A stretch of DNA of 12,566 nucleotides from Caulobacteraceae bacterium (GTDB lineage Bacteria; Pseudomonadota; Alphaproteobacteria; Caulobacterales; Caulobacteraceae): contig JADZBR010000053.1 of NCBI GenBank assembly GCA_020852035.1, forward strand, positions 1 through 12,566. The letters are read 5' to 3'. The notes beneath the pieces are model-generated. The model ran no database searches. It had not been told where the DNA came from and worked only from the letters and a program-made list of their open reading frames with translations. A program made the position numbers and the translations under genes. Shown piece after piece: positions 1 to 6,506 of the stretch (its first letter is position 1; every line of letters starts with the position of its first letter).

Positions 1-716
1 CCTCCTCGATCACCGGCGCCGACGTGCGCCTTATCAAGCAGCGCTATCCGGGCCTGCCGGTCGTCACCTATGTCAACACCACCGCCGACGTGAAGGCTGA
101 GACCGACGTCTGCTGCACGTCCGCCAACGCCGTGCAGGTGGTCGAGCACGTCGCCCGCGAGTGGGGCGTGGGCCGGGTGATCCTGATCCCCGACGAGTTC
201 CTGGCCCGCAACGTCGCCCGCCAGACGGACATCGGCATCATCGCCTGGAAGGGCCGCTGCGAAGTGCACGAGCGCTTCACGGCGCAGGACATCCTCGACC
301 TGAAAGACGCCTACCCGGGCGCCGAGGTGCTGGCGCACCCCGAATGCCCCACCGACGTGATCGAGGTCTCCGACTTCACCGGCTCGACCGCGGCGATGAA
401 CGACTACGTCATCCAGCGCCGCCCCAAGCAGGTCGTGCTGATCACCGAATGCTCGATGGCCGACAACGTCGCCGCCGACGCGGTGGGGACCGAGTTCGTG
501 CGCCCCTGCAACCTCTGCCCGCACATGAAGCGCATCACGCTCGAGAACATCCATGAGGCCCTGCTTCACGACCGCCACGAAGTGACCGTCGATCCCGCCA
601 TCGCCGAACGCGCGCGCCTGGCCGTCCAGCGCATGGTCGACCTGCCGCCGCCGGCCATCCCGGCGCGCTACGACCTGGTCAAGGCCCGCCACCACGTCGA
701 CGTGGAGTTGATCTGA
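1..716 (+). CDS. nadA: Quinolinate synthase NadA, C-terminal part (5' end outside window)
   Basis: NadA is the [4Fe-4S] enzyme that condenses iminoaspartate (from NadB) with dihydroxyacetone phosphate to give quinolinate, in the cytoplasm. The visible frame runs from base 3 to the TGA at 714-716, about 237 residues of a family usually near 350-370, so roughly the first third lies upstream; the GTG at 24 is internal and is not the start. Family signatures are clear: VVTYVNTTADVKAETDVCC near the left edge (cluster cysteine), AHPECPTDVIEVSDFTGST in the middle (second cluster cysteine), and PCNLCPHMKRITLENI near the end (third cluster cysteine with a CxxC). The last bases of its stop overlap an ATG that opens a repeat-derived frame leading to nadB, so the gene belongs to a nadABC operon. 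Identity is secure; only the N-terminus is missing. Confidence 0.97.
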   Translation, partial: SSITGADVRLIKQRYPGLPVVTYVNTTADVKAETDVCCTSANAVQVVEHVAREWGVGRVILIPDEFLARNVARQTDIGIIAWKGRCEVHERFTAQDILDLKDAYPGAEVLAHPECPTDVIEVSDFTGSTAAMNDYVIQRRPKQVVLITECSMADNVAADAVGTEFVRPCNLCPHMKRITLENIHEALLHDRHEVTVDPAIAERARLAVQRMVDLPPPAIPARYDLVKARHHVDVELI

Positions 717-925
717 TGACCCTGGCCTCGGCCGCCGCTGTCCCTTCTCCCCTTGCGGGAGAAGGTGGCGCGAAGCGCCGGATGAGGGGTCCCTCAGACC
801 TCGCCACAGCACCCGGCATCAACGCTTTCGACGCGGATCGCAACCTCGACCCCTCATCCGACCCTCGCTTCCGCGAGGGCCACCTTCTCCCGCAAGGGGA
901 GAAGGGCGCGCGGAGGCAAGCCTGA
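716..925 (+). other. 69-codon open frame running through the repeat, coupling nadA to nadB
   Basis: An ATG at 716-718 overlaps the nadA stop (ATGA), and the frame ends in a TGA at 923-925 that overlaps the nadB ATG (again ATGA). A GGAG at 704-707 inside the end of nadA is a suitable ribosome site for it. The predicted peptide is repeat-derived (PSPLAGEGGAKRRMRG and GHLLPQGEKGARR are translations of the hairpin arms), so I do not regard it as a functional protein. Its likely relevance is that ribosomes could translate through the insertion and reach nadB. This is inference from the junctions only. Confidence 0.3.
742..906. repeat. REP/MITE-like double palindrome between nadA and nadB
   Basis: Two arms in inverted orientation, 742-790 and 849-906, each begin or end with the same 8-bp stem hairpin (CTTCTCCC/GGGAGAAG, loop near CTTGC). 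Each also carries a second GC-rich hairpin and a GGATGAGGGG or CCCCTCATCC edge. The left inner hairpin is the short GGCGCGAAGCGCC type; the right one is CCCTCGCTTCCGCGAGGG. There is no transposase gene. The hexamer CTGATG is found at 713-718 and again at 922-927, exactly flanking the inserted material; it may be a target duplication or just the stop/start motif repeated. Hairpins of this type are widespread intergenic repeats in Caulobacterales, as far as I remember. In mRNA they could affect stability or the nadA:nadB expression ratio. Confidence 0.85.
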
Positions 926-2442
926 TGGACCGCCTCCGTCACGACGGCGTCCTGGTGGTCGGCGCCGGCCTCGCCGGCCTCTCCGCCGCCATCGCCGCCG
1001 CGCCGGCGACAGCGCTGGGGCTTTCGCCCACCCCCCTGGCCCAGGGCTGCTCTTCGGCCCGGGCGCAAGGCGGCATGGCCGCCGCCCTCACCGAGGCCGA
1101 CGCCCCTGCCCTCCACGCGCAGGACACCGTCGCCGCCGGCGCCGGCCTGGTCGATCCCGAGGTCGCCGCCCTGCTGGCCGGCGAAGGCGCCGAGGCCGTG
1201 CGCTGGCTGGCCTCGCTGGGCGCGCCCTTCGACCGCACGGCCGACGGCGGCTTCGCCGTCAGCCTGGAGGCCGCCCACTCCCGCGCCCGCGTCGCCCGCG
1301 TGCGCGGCGACCAGGCCGGCCGCGAGATCATGGCCGCCGTGGTCGCCCACGCCCTCGCCCAGCGGCACATCGAGGTGAAGACCGGCGTGCGCCTGCGCGG
1401 CCTGGTGCAGGACGCCGAAGGCCGCGTGCGCGGCGTGGTCGCCGACGACGGCCACCGCCTGACCCAGATCACCGCCGACGCCGTGGTGCTGGCCACCGGC
1501 GGCATCGGCGGCCTCTACGCCGTCACCACCACCCCACCGGAGCTGCGCGGCGAGGGGCTGGGCCTGGCCGCCCTCGCGGGCGCCGCCATCGCCGACCCTG
1601 AGTTCGTGCAGTTCCACCCCACCGCCATCGCCCTCGGCCGCGACCCCGCGCCGCTGGCCACCGAGGCCCTGCGCGGCGAAGGCGCGCGGCTGATCGACGA
1701 GACCGGCGCGCTCTTCATGCCGCGCTATCACCCCGACGCCGAGCTCGCCCCACGCGATGTGGTGGCCCGCGCCATCCACGCCGAGATCGCCGCCGGCCGA
1801 AAGGTGTTCCTCGACGCCCGCGAGGCCGTGGGCGCGCACTTCCCGGAGGAATTCCCGGGCGTCTTCGCCGCCTGCCTCTCCGGCGGCGTCGACCCGCGCG
1901 TCCAGCCGATCCCCGTCGCGCCGGCCTGCCACTACCACATGGGCGGCATCGCCACCGACGCGACAGGCGCAACCTCTCTCCCCGGCCTCTTCGCCGCCGG
2001 CGAGTGCGCCTCGACCGGCGTGCATGGCGCCAACCGCCTGGCCTCCAACTCCCTGCTGGAAGCCGCCGTCTTCGGCCGCCGCGCCGGCGAAGCCGCCCGC
2101 GAGAGCGCCGCAGCCCCCGGCCGCCCCCTCGCCGCCAAGGCCGCCCCGGACCTGCCCGACGCCGACCTGCAGCGCCTGCGCAAGGCCATGAGCCGCGACG
2201 CCGGCGTGGTGCGCGACGCCACCGGCCTCACCCGCCTGCTCGGCGAAATCGACACCACGGCCGGGCGCGTCGGCGACGCCCCCGCCCTGGTCGCCGCCCG
2301 GCTGGTCGCCGCCTGCGCGCTGGACCGCCGCGAGAGCCGCGGCGGCCACTATCGCGCCGACTTCCCGCGGACCGGCGCGCCGCACCGCACGCTCGTGCGC
2401 CTCGCCGACCTCGCGCCCGCCGCCCGGATGGCGGCGGAGTGA
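925..2442 (+). CDS. nadB: L-aspartate oxidase NadB
   Basis: This is the FAD flavoprotein that oxidises L-aspartate to iminoaspartate, the first step of de novo NAD synthesis, supplying NadA. The 505 residues are slightly short of the roughly 530-540 of E. coli NadB. The N-terminal dinucleotide-binding motif VVGAGLAGLSAA lies at about residues 10-21, followed by SSARAQGGMAAAL (the flavin-contacting AQGG motif). VVLATGGIGGLY, EFVQFHPTAIAL, RGEGARLIDETGALFMPRY and CHYHMGGIATD are the usual fumarate-reductase/NadB signatures. GLFAAGECASTGVHGANRLA with SNSLLEA is the C-terminal FAD-binding block. Start ATG 925 is preceded by GGAGG at 912-916. It overlaps the TGA of the repeat-derived frame by one base pattern (TGATG). 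The C-terminal helical domain is shorter than in E. coli but not frameshifted. Because GC is very high, long open frames exist on the opposite strand; I treat them as shadows. Confidence 0.97.
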   Translation: MDRLRHDGVLVVGAGLAGLSAAIAAAPATALGLSPTPLAQGCSSARAQGGMAAALTEADAPALHAQDTVAAGAGLVDPEVAALLAGEGAEAVRWLASLGAPFDRTADGGFAVSLEAAHSRARVARVRGDQAGREIMAAVVAHALAQRHIEVKTGVRLRGLVQDAEGRVRGVVADDGHRLTQITADAVVLATGGIGGLYAVTTTPPELRGEGLGLAALAGAAIADPEFVQFHPTAIALGRDPAPLATEALRGEGARLIDETGALFMPRYHPDAELAPRDVVARAIHAEIAAGRKVFLDAREAVGAHFPEEFPGVFAACLSGGVDPRVQPIPVAPACHYHMGGIATDATGATSLPGLFAAGECASTGVHGANRLASNSLLEAAVFGRRAGEAARESAAAPGRPLAAKAAPDLPDADLQRLRKAMSRDAGVVRDATGLTRLLGEIDTTAGRVGDAPALVAARLVAACALDRRESRGGHYRADFPRTGAPHRTLVRLADLAPAARMAAE

Positions 2443-2460
2443 ACCGCAGCCGCGCCGCCC

Positions 2461-2571
2461 TGCGTGGTTCGAGACGCGCCCCTTCGGGCCGCTCCTCACC
2501 ATGACGCCGTTTGTGCGCTACTGAACTCGTCATCCTGAGGAGCCCGCGAAGCGGGCGTCTCGAAGGACGCA
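2461..2571. repeat. Composite palindromic repeat, upstream copy (two inverted halves) before nadC
   Basis: Half A is 2461-2506 (starts TGCGTGGTTCGAGACGCG, ends GCTCCTCACCATGACG). Half B is 2529-2571 (starts GTCATCCTGAGGAGCC, ends GTCTCGAAGGACGCA). B is an inverted, diverged copy of A, so the pair forms a large inverted repeat with hairpins inside each half (CCCGC-GAA-GCGGG in B). The 145 bases between nadB and nadC hold little else. The AAGG at 2571-2574, at the very edge of half B, is the only purine-rich candidate ribosome site for nadC, 13 bases before its ATG, so the repeat may contribute to nadC translation. The motif resembles common alphaproteobacterial intergenic palindromes with TCATCCTGAGGAG...CTCGAAGGA. 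Confidence 0.88.
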
Positions 2572-2587
2572 AGGCATCTCCACACCC

Positions 2588-3433
2588 ATGATCCCGCCCC
2601 TCCCCGACCTCCTCATCGAACCGATCGTCCGCGCCGCGCTGGCCGAAGATCTCGGCCGCGCCGGCGACCTCACCGCCCAGGCCTGCATCGATCCGGACGC
2701 CCGCCTCGCCGCCGCCTTCGTCAGCCGCAAGCCCGGCGTCGTCGCCGGACTCTCCTGCGTGCGCCTGGCGATCCACGCCCTCGACCTGGCCGCGAAGGTG
2801 GAGCTCACCGCCGCCGACGGCGACGCCCTACGGCCCGGCGCCGTCCTCGCGCGCGTGGAGGCCAACGCCCGCGCCCTGCTCTCGGCCGAGCGCACGGCCC
2901 TGAACCTGCTCGGCCGCCTCTCCGGCGTCGCCACCCTGACCCGCGCCTATGTCGACGCCGTCGCCGGCACGACCGCCAGGATCACCGACACCCGCAAGAC
3001 GACCCCCGGCCTGCGCGCCCTGGAGAAACACGCCGTCCGCTGCGGCGGCGGGGTGAACCACCGCTTCGGCCTCGACGACGCCATCCTCATCAAGGACAAC
3101 CACATCGCCGCCTGCGGCGGGGCCGCCGAGGCGGTGCGCCGCGCCCGCGCCTTCGCCGGCCACCTGGTGAAGGTCGAGGTCGAGGTCGACACCCTGGCCC
3201 AGCTCGACGAGGTGCTGCCCGAGCGCCCGGACGTGGTGATGCTGGACAACTTCAGCCTGCCCGACCTTCGCGAGGCGGTCGCCCGCGCCAGGGGCCAGGC
3301 GACGCTGGAGGCGTCCGGCGGCGTCAATCTCGAGACCGTCCGCGCCATCGCCGAGACCGGCGTGGACGTGATCAGCGTCGGCGCCCTCACCCACTCCGCC
3401 CCGGTGCTGGACATCGGCCTCGACGCCCTCTGA
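2588..3433 (+). CDS. nadC: Nicotinate-nucleotide pyrophosphorylase (quinolinate phosphoribosyltransferase) NadC
   Basis: NadC converts quinolinate and PRPP to nicotinate mononucleotide, CO2 and pyrophosphate, the third step after NadB and NadA. The length of 281 residues is typical. The N-terminal alpha/beta sandwich holds EDLGRAGDLTA and LLSAERTALNLLGRLSGVAT. Substrate-binding residues of the barrel are visible: TRKTTPGLR (R136, K137), HAVRCGGGVNHRFGL (H148, H158-R159) and LIKDNHIA (K169 to H172). EVEVDTLAQL, VMLDNFS and LEASGGVNLETV followed by DVISVGALTHSAP are the later barrel strands and phosphate-binding loops. All key residues are present. The start ATG 2588 gives the expected N-terminus. 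It lies 145 bases after nadB, with a palindromic repeat filling the gap, and is followed by an inverted copy of the same repeat, so expression may be partly uncoupled from nadAB. Confidence 0.97.
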   Translation: MIPPLPDLLIEPIVRAALAEDLGRAGDLTAQACIDPDARLAAAFVSRKPGVVAGLSCVRLAIHALDLAAKVELTAADGDALRPGAVLARVEANARALLSAERTALNLLGRLSGVATLTRAYVDAVAGTTARITDTRKTTPGLRALEKHAVRCGGGVNHRFGLDDAILIKDNHIAACGGAAEAVRRARAFAGHLVKVEVEVDTLAQLDEVLPERPDVVMLDNFSLPDLREAVARARGQATLEASGGVNLETVRAIAETGVDVISVGALTHSAPVLDIGLDAL

Positions 3434-3460
3434 GGTTCGCCGCTATTCGCTGAACAGCCG

Positions 3461-3560
3461 TGCGTCCTTCGAGACACCCGCTTCGCGGGCCCTCAGGATG
3501 ACTACGACAGCAAGAAACCCAGTCATAGTGAGGAGCGCGAAGCGCGTCTCGAACCACGCA
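3461..3560. repeat. Composite palindromic repeat, downstream copy after nadC (inverse orientation)
   Basis: Half B' at 3461-3502 (TGCGTCCTTCGAGACACCCG ... CCTCAGGATGAC) is the reverse complement of upstream half B with few changes. Half A' at 3522-3560 (GTCATAGTGAGGAGCGCG ... GTCTCGAACCACGCA) is the reverse complement of upstream half A. The order is also reversed, so the whole element is an inverted copy of the one at 2461-2571 and nadC sits between the two. The first half starts 27 bases after the nadC stop, so its hairpin could act as an mRNA 3' end or stability element. No run of T follows, so I do not call a terminator. Confidence 0.88.
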
Positions 3561-3601
3561 ACGCCTAGCCTCGTTTCAACCAGATCGCCCTCCAAAACCT
3601 C

Positions 3602-3627
3602 GGAACAACCCCGTGACCGCCTCCGTT
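3602..3627 (+). promoter_or_regulatory. Putative general-stress (sigma-EcfG/SigT-type) promoter for the 70-residue gene
   Basis: GGAAC at 3602-3606 (in context GGAACAA) and CGTT at 3624-3627 are separated by 17 bases. This matches the known alphaproteobacterial EcfG consensus GGAAC-N16/17-CGTT. A transcript starting about 6-7 bases after CGTT would have a leader of only about 16 bases, carrying the AAGGAGG at 3638-3644. Position, strand and spacing all agree; direct evidence of use is lacking. Confidence 0.65.
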
Positions 3628-3649
3628 CTCCCACGACAAGGAGGACGCC

Positions 3650-3862
3650 ATGACCAGCAAGTCGCCGCCCATCCCGCCCGAGCAGCGTTCGTTCCGCGGC
3701 GAACGCCCGGACATCTCCGGCGGCAAGCAGGACCGTCGCGACGCGCGCACCGGCCTGCAGTCCGGCCAGGCGGGCGACGCCGACGCCAACCTCTCCCAGC
3801 AGGGCCGCTTCGGGAACATCAACCAGAACCTGACCCCGCAGAAGAGCGTGCAGGACCGCTGA
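3650..3862 (+). CDS. Small hydrophilic, probably disordered protein, likely stress-regulated
   Basis: This is a 70-residue protein with an ideal ribosome site, AAGGAGG at 3638-3644, five bases before ATG 3650. It has no signal peptide, membrane segment or cysteine. It is dominated by Gly, Asn, Gln, Arg, Asp and Pro and contains SPPIPPEQRSFRGERPDISG, then QDRRDARTGLQSGQAGDAD and QGRFGNINQNLTPQKSVQDR at its end, so it is probably intrinsically disordered. I recall similar short proteins (PPIPPEQRSF near the start, QGRFGNI near the end) as conserved hypotheticals in Caulobacterales and Sphingomonadales, but I cannot confirm this here and no function is known to me. The sigma-EcfG-type promoter directly upstream suggests induction in the general stress response; a protective role is only a guess. 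It is a stand-alone gene, 105 bases before the next one, which lacks a clear shared signal. Confidence 0.85.
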   Translation: MTSKSPPIPPEQRSFRGERPDISGGKQDRRDARTGLQSGQAGDADANLSQQGRFGNINQNLTPQKSVQDR

Positions 3863-3967
3863 TTCTCTCGGGAGCGCTCGGACACCTGAAAGGCTCGGCA
3901 AGACTTCCCGCCTGATCCTGTTGTCGGGCGTCTGACGAGCGATTAGTCTGGCCGCCCGGGGGCAGCC

Positions 3968-6457
3968 ATGGCCGAAGTTCGATTTGAAGTTGTTACAGAC
4001 GGTGTTCCCGATTTTCGACCGTACTATGCGTTTTTTTCCACGCCTTACAATTTAGTCTACCATCAGGTCACGCCGTTTCAGATCGGCGACCAAACCTATG
4101 TGATTATAGATCTGAGTGCATTTCAGATTCCCCCCGGTCAGGTCGTTTTTGGGTCGACACCTAATCGCGAGCTGATCTTCAGGGTGGAGCCCTCCGGAAG
4201 GCTGGTGGACGTCACCACAGACCTGATGGGCCTGTCTGCCGGCGACGTGCTGTCGCTCAAGGGGGCCGCCGGGGGCATTGTGGTCGCCGATGTCAACGCA
4301 GACGGCCAGCCTGACATCATTATCGCGGCCAATCGGGAAGATGCCCGGGCAAGCGTCGATGCCAGCGACAGCAACAAGTTCGCGCAATCCCAAGTTCATC
4401 TGTCTCAACCAGATGGAACTTACAAACTCGTCGATCTCGGCGAGCCCATATTCGGAGGATCCGGCTCCATTCAGGTGGTTTCGACCGGGGCGAGCGTCCT
4501 TGTCTATCTGGCTGGCATCAATGCGCCCAGCAATTCCATAGGCTTTGGCAACGACGAAGTGCTAGTGACCACCCGCCCAGTTTTTCGCCTGAACGCCACC
4601 GGCGATGGCTTTGAGGAGGTAGGTCAGGCGCCGACGAACGGCGGCGGCTCGGTGGTGCTTTCCGAAAACTCCGTAGTTACGATAGGTTACAACAACACGG
4701 GCCAGGTTTTCGCGCTCGCCGAAAGGGAAGCCGGAGACTGGATCCTAGCCGGCAGCTACGACCCTTTCCCCAGCCATCTGATCGAGAACTTCGTCGCCTG
4801 GAACGACGAATATTCCCCGGGGACTCCCGTTCGGTCCGTCGATGGCGTCGATTTCTTTCAAGGATTCTACGGAATATTCGGTCAGATCGTTGCAGACCCA
4901 ACGAAACCTCCGGTCATTCTGGCTAACGTCAGCGGAAGTCAGATCGACGCGCCCAGACCCGACGGGCGATATCATATGGTGGACGGAAAGCCCGCCAACC
5001 ACTTCTTCTTCCTGGAAATGCAAGGTGAATCCCTAGTAACCTCGAACATCAAGATCATCGGTGAAAATGAACACTCTGGACCTAAAGCTGTTCAATTTCT
5101 GGACTTAGATCAGGATGGACTAACAGATATATCTGCGACGGATATTTCACAGGATGACGGAGGGCGTCCAGAGGTCTATTTGAACGATGGCCACGGTCAT
5201 TTCATTCGCGTTGATCCCAGTATCTTTCCCGATCAGGGCGTGGGCAGTGGGTATTCCACTTTTCTATGGGTCGACGGCCGATATGACCTGCTGGTCACCC
5301 CTTCCGGCGCCCAAGACCCATATTACGGTGCGCCGATCTACGAAAAGGCGACCGGACCGTTTCCTTCGGGCGTCTTCGCCATGACATTCGATGACCTGAT
5401 CGGCAATCTGGCGGCCCTGCAACTTGACTTCACCGAAGGCCGCGTCAAATCGATCGCCCTGGAAGGCGGCGGGTCCACTCTTGCGATCGATGCGGCGATG
5501 CTCGCGGCCGGTCACGGCGTTTTGGGCACGATCGCCGGCGACTTCGACGTTTTGATCGACGCCGCCGGGGCGGCGGTGGTGGAAGGCCTGGCGGGTCACG
5601 CCAATTCGGCCATATTCGCAGGCTCGTCCGGTCAGTACGCTATGTCGCCCTCATTGGAGGGGCTCGTCGTAAGCGTCGCGGAAACCTCCACCCTGTTGCG
5701 CCATGTCCAATCCATCCAGTTCGACGACGCCAGCTTCTCGACAGCGAATCTGACGTTGCAGGACTGGTTCGCCAGCGTGTTACGCGAGGACTCGCAGACG
5801 GGCCCACACCAGGCCGCAGCCTCCGCCCTGATCAACGACCTGGACATTGGCTCGAAGAGCCCAGCCGACGTCTTCTCCACGATACTAACGATGGCTGGGG
5901 CGACGGCTTCCGTTGCCACCTTGGCCTATCAGTTCTTCATCGGCCAGACGCCCTCAGCCGCGGGGATGGACTATCTCGTCTCGCCCACAGGGCCCAATGC
6001 GAACAATTTGAACTCGGCCTACTATCAGTATTTCAGCCTCGAGAATCGATACATCAATTTTGCCGTAAACCTCGGCGTTTTCGGGGAAGGCGCGGAGTCT
6101 TTTGAACAAGAGTATGGAAATCTGTCACTGTTCGATGCGACTCGAGAGGCTTACAGAACGATCTTCGGTGGCACACCTTCGGACGCCAAGATACACGCCC
6201 TCCTCGACCCAGCGTTTCAATTGGGCGAGGTGACCATGACCCGCGCGGAATATTTCACCTACTACGGGCAAACCGAGGAGGGGACGAAGGCGGCCATGGT
6301 GGGCTGGTTGCTCGGCGAAGCGGTGAAGGCCGACATCGGCCTCTACGCCAAGTCCAACGATGCCTTCCTGACGGACGTTGCTGTGCACGACGCCCTGTTC
6401 GGGATCGACCTCATCGGACAGTACGGTTCGGACGACTTTGTTTATTGGCCGAACTAA
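3968..6457 (+). CDS. FG-GAP/VCBS-type surface or secreted protein with C-terminal RsaA-like domain
   Basis: The protein has 829 residues and no N-terminal signal peptide or membrane segment. The N-terminal half (to about residue 480) is beta-rich with two clear FG-GAP/VCBS calcium motifs, DVNADGQPD (108-116) and DLDQDGLTD (379-387), suggesting a propeller-like fold. Around 548-590 lies a module often seen beside RTX repeats (AIFAGSSGQY, then VQSIQFDDASF), but no GGxGxDxxx nonapeptides are present. From about 610 to the end the sequence resembles the N-terminal LPS-binding domain of Caulobacter RsaA as I remember it: YQFFIGQTPSAAGMDYLV (from 654) against RsaA TYQFFTGVAPSAAGLDFLV, then LNSAYYQYFSLENRYINFAVNLG. 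Inference: leaderless export, probably type I, and attachment to O-antigen via the C-terminus. The start ATG has only a weak GGGGG site; TTGTCGG (3921-3927) is a weak -35 candidate. Base composition is clearly more AT-rich than the flanks (several 60-base rows near 43-45% GC), with TTA, CTA and ATA codons, which fits transfer or relaxed selection. Substrate and partner are unknown. Confidence 0.88.
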   Translation: MAEVRFEVVTDGVPDFRPYYAFFSTPYNLVYHQVTPFQIGDQTYVIIDLSAFQIPPGQVVFGSTPNRELIFRVEPSGRLVDVTTDLMGLSAGDVLSLKGAAGGIVVADVNADGQPDIIIAANREDARASVDASDSNKFAQSQVHLSQPDGTYKLVDLGEPIFGGSGSIQVVSTGASVLVYLAGINAPSNSIGFGNDEVLVTTRPVFRLNATGDGFEEVGQAPTNGGGSVVLSENSVVTIGYNNTGQVFALAEREAGDWILAGSYDPFPSHLIENFVAWNDEYSPGTPVRSVDGVDFFQGFYGIFGQIVADPTKPPVILANVSGSQIDAPRPDGRYHMVDGKPANHFFFLEMQGESLVTSNIKIIGENEHSGPKAVQFLDLDQDGLTDISATDISQDDGGRPEVYLNDGHGHFIRVDPSIFPDQGVGSGYSTFLWVDGRYDLLVTPSGAQDPYYGAPIYEKATGPFPSGVFAMTFDDLIGNLAALQLDFTEGRVKSIALEGGGSTLAIDAAMLAAGHGVLGTIAGDFDVLIDAAGAAVVEGLAGHANSAIFAGSSGQYAMSPSLEGLVVSVAETSTLLRHVQSIQFDDASFSTANLTLQDWFASVLREDSQTGPHQAAASALINDLDIGSKSPADVFSTILTMAGATASVATLAYQFFIGQTPSAAGMDYLVSPTGPNANNLNSAYYQYFSLENRYINFAVNLGVFGEGAESFEQEYGNLSLFDATREAYRTIFGGTPSDAKIHALLDPAFQLGEVTMTRAEYFTYYGQTEEGTKAAMVGWLLGEAVKADIGLYAKSNDAFLTDVAVHDALFGIDLIGQYGSDDFVYWPN

Positions 6458-6506
6458 GCTTGGCTTCCGCCCTGACAAATGAAACTCCCGCGGCCGCACC
6501 TGGCCA

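Noticed and set aside
679..2502. 607-codon open frame on the minus strand opposite nadB
   Set aside because: Gly/Ala/Arg-rich translation with no domain, exactly antisense to a fully convincing nadB; long antisense frames are expected at this GC content.
3461..3502. Rho-independent terminator after nadC
   Set aside because: The hairpin belongs to a repeat present on both sides of nadC and is not followed by a run of T.
3863..3967. Terminator after the 70-residue gene
   Set aside because: Only a distant CGGGA/TCCCG pairing and no T-run; not enough to call.
5500..5640. RTX calcium-binding nonapeptide repeats in the large protein
   Set aside because: No GGxGxDxxx repeats are present; only the neighbouring-type module and two FG-GAP DxDxDG motifs are seen.
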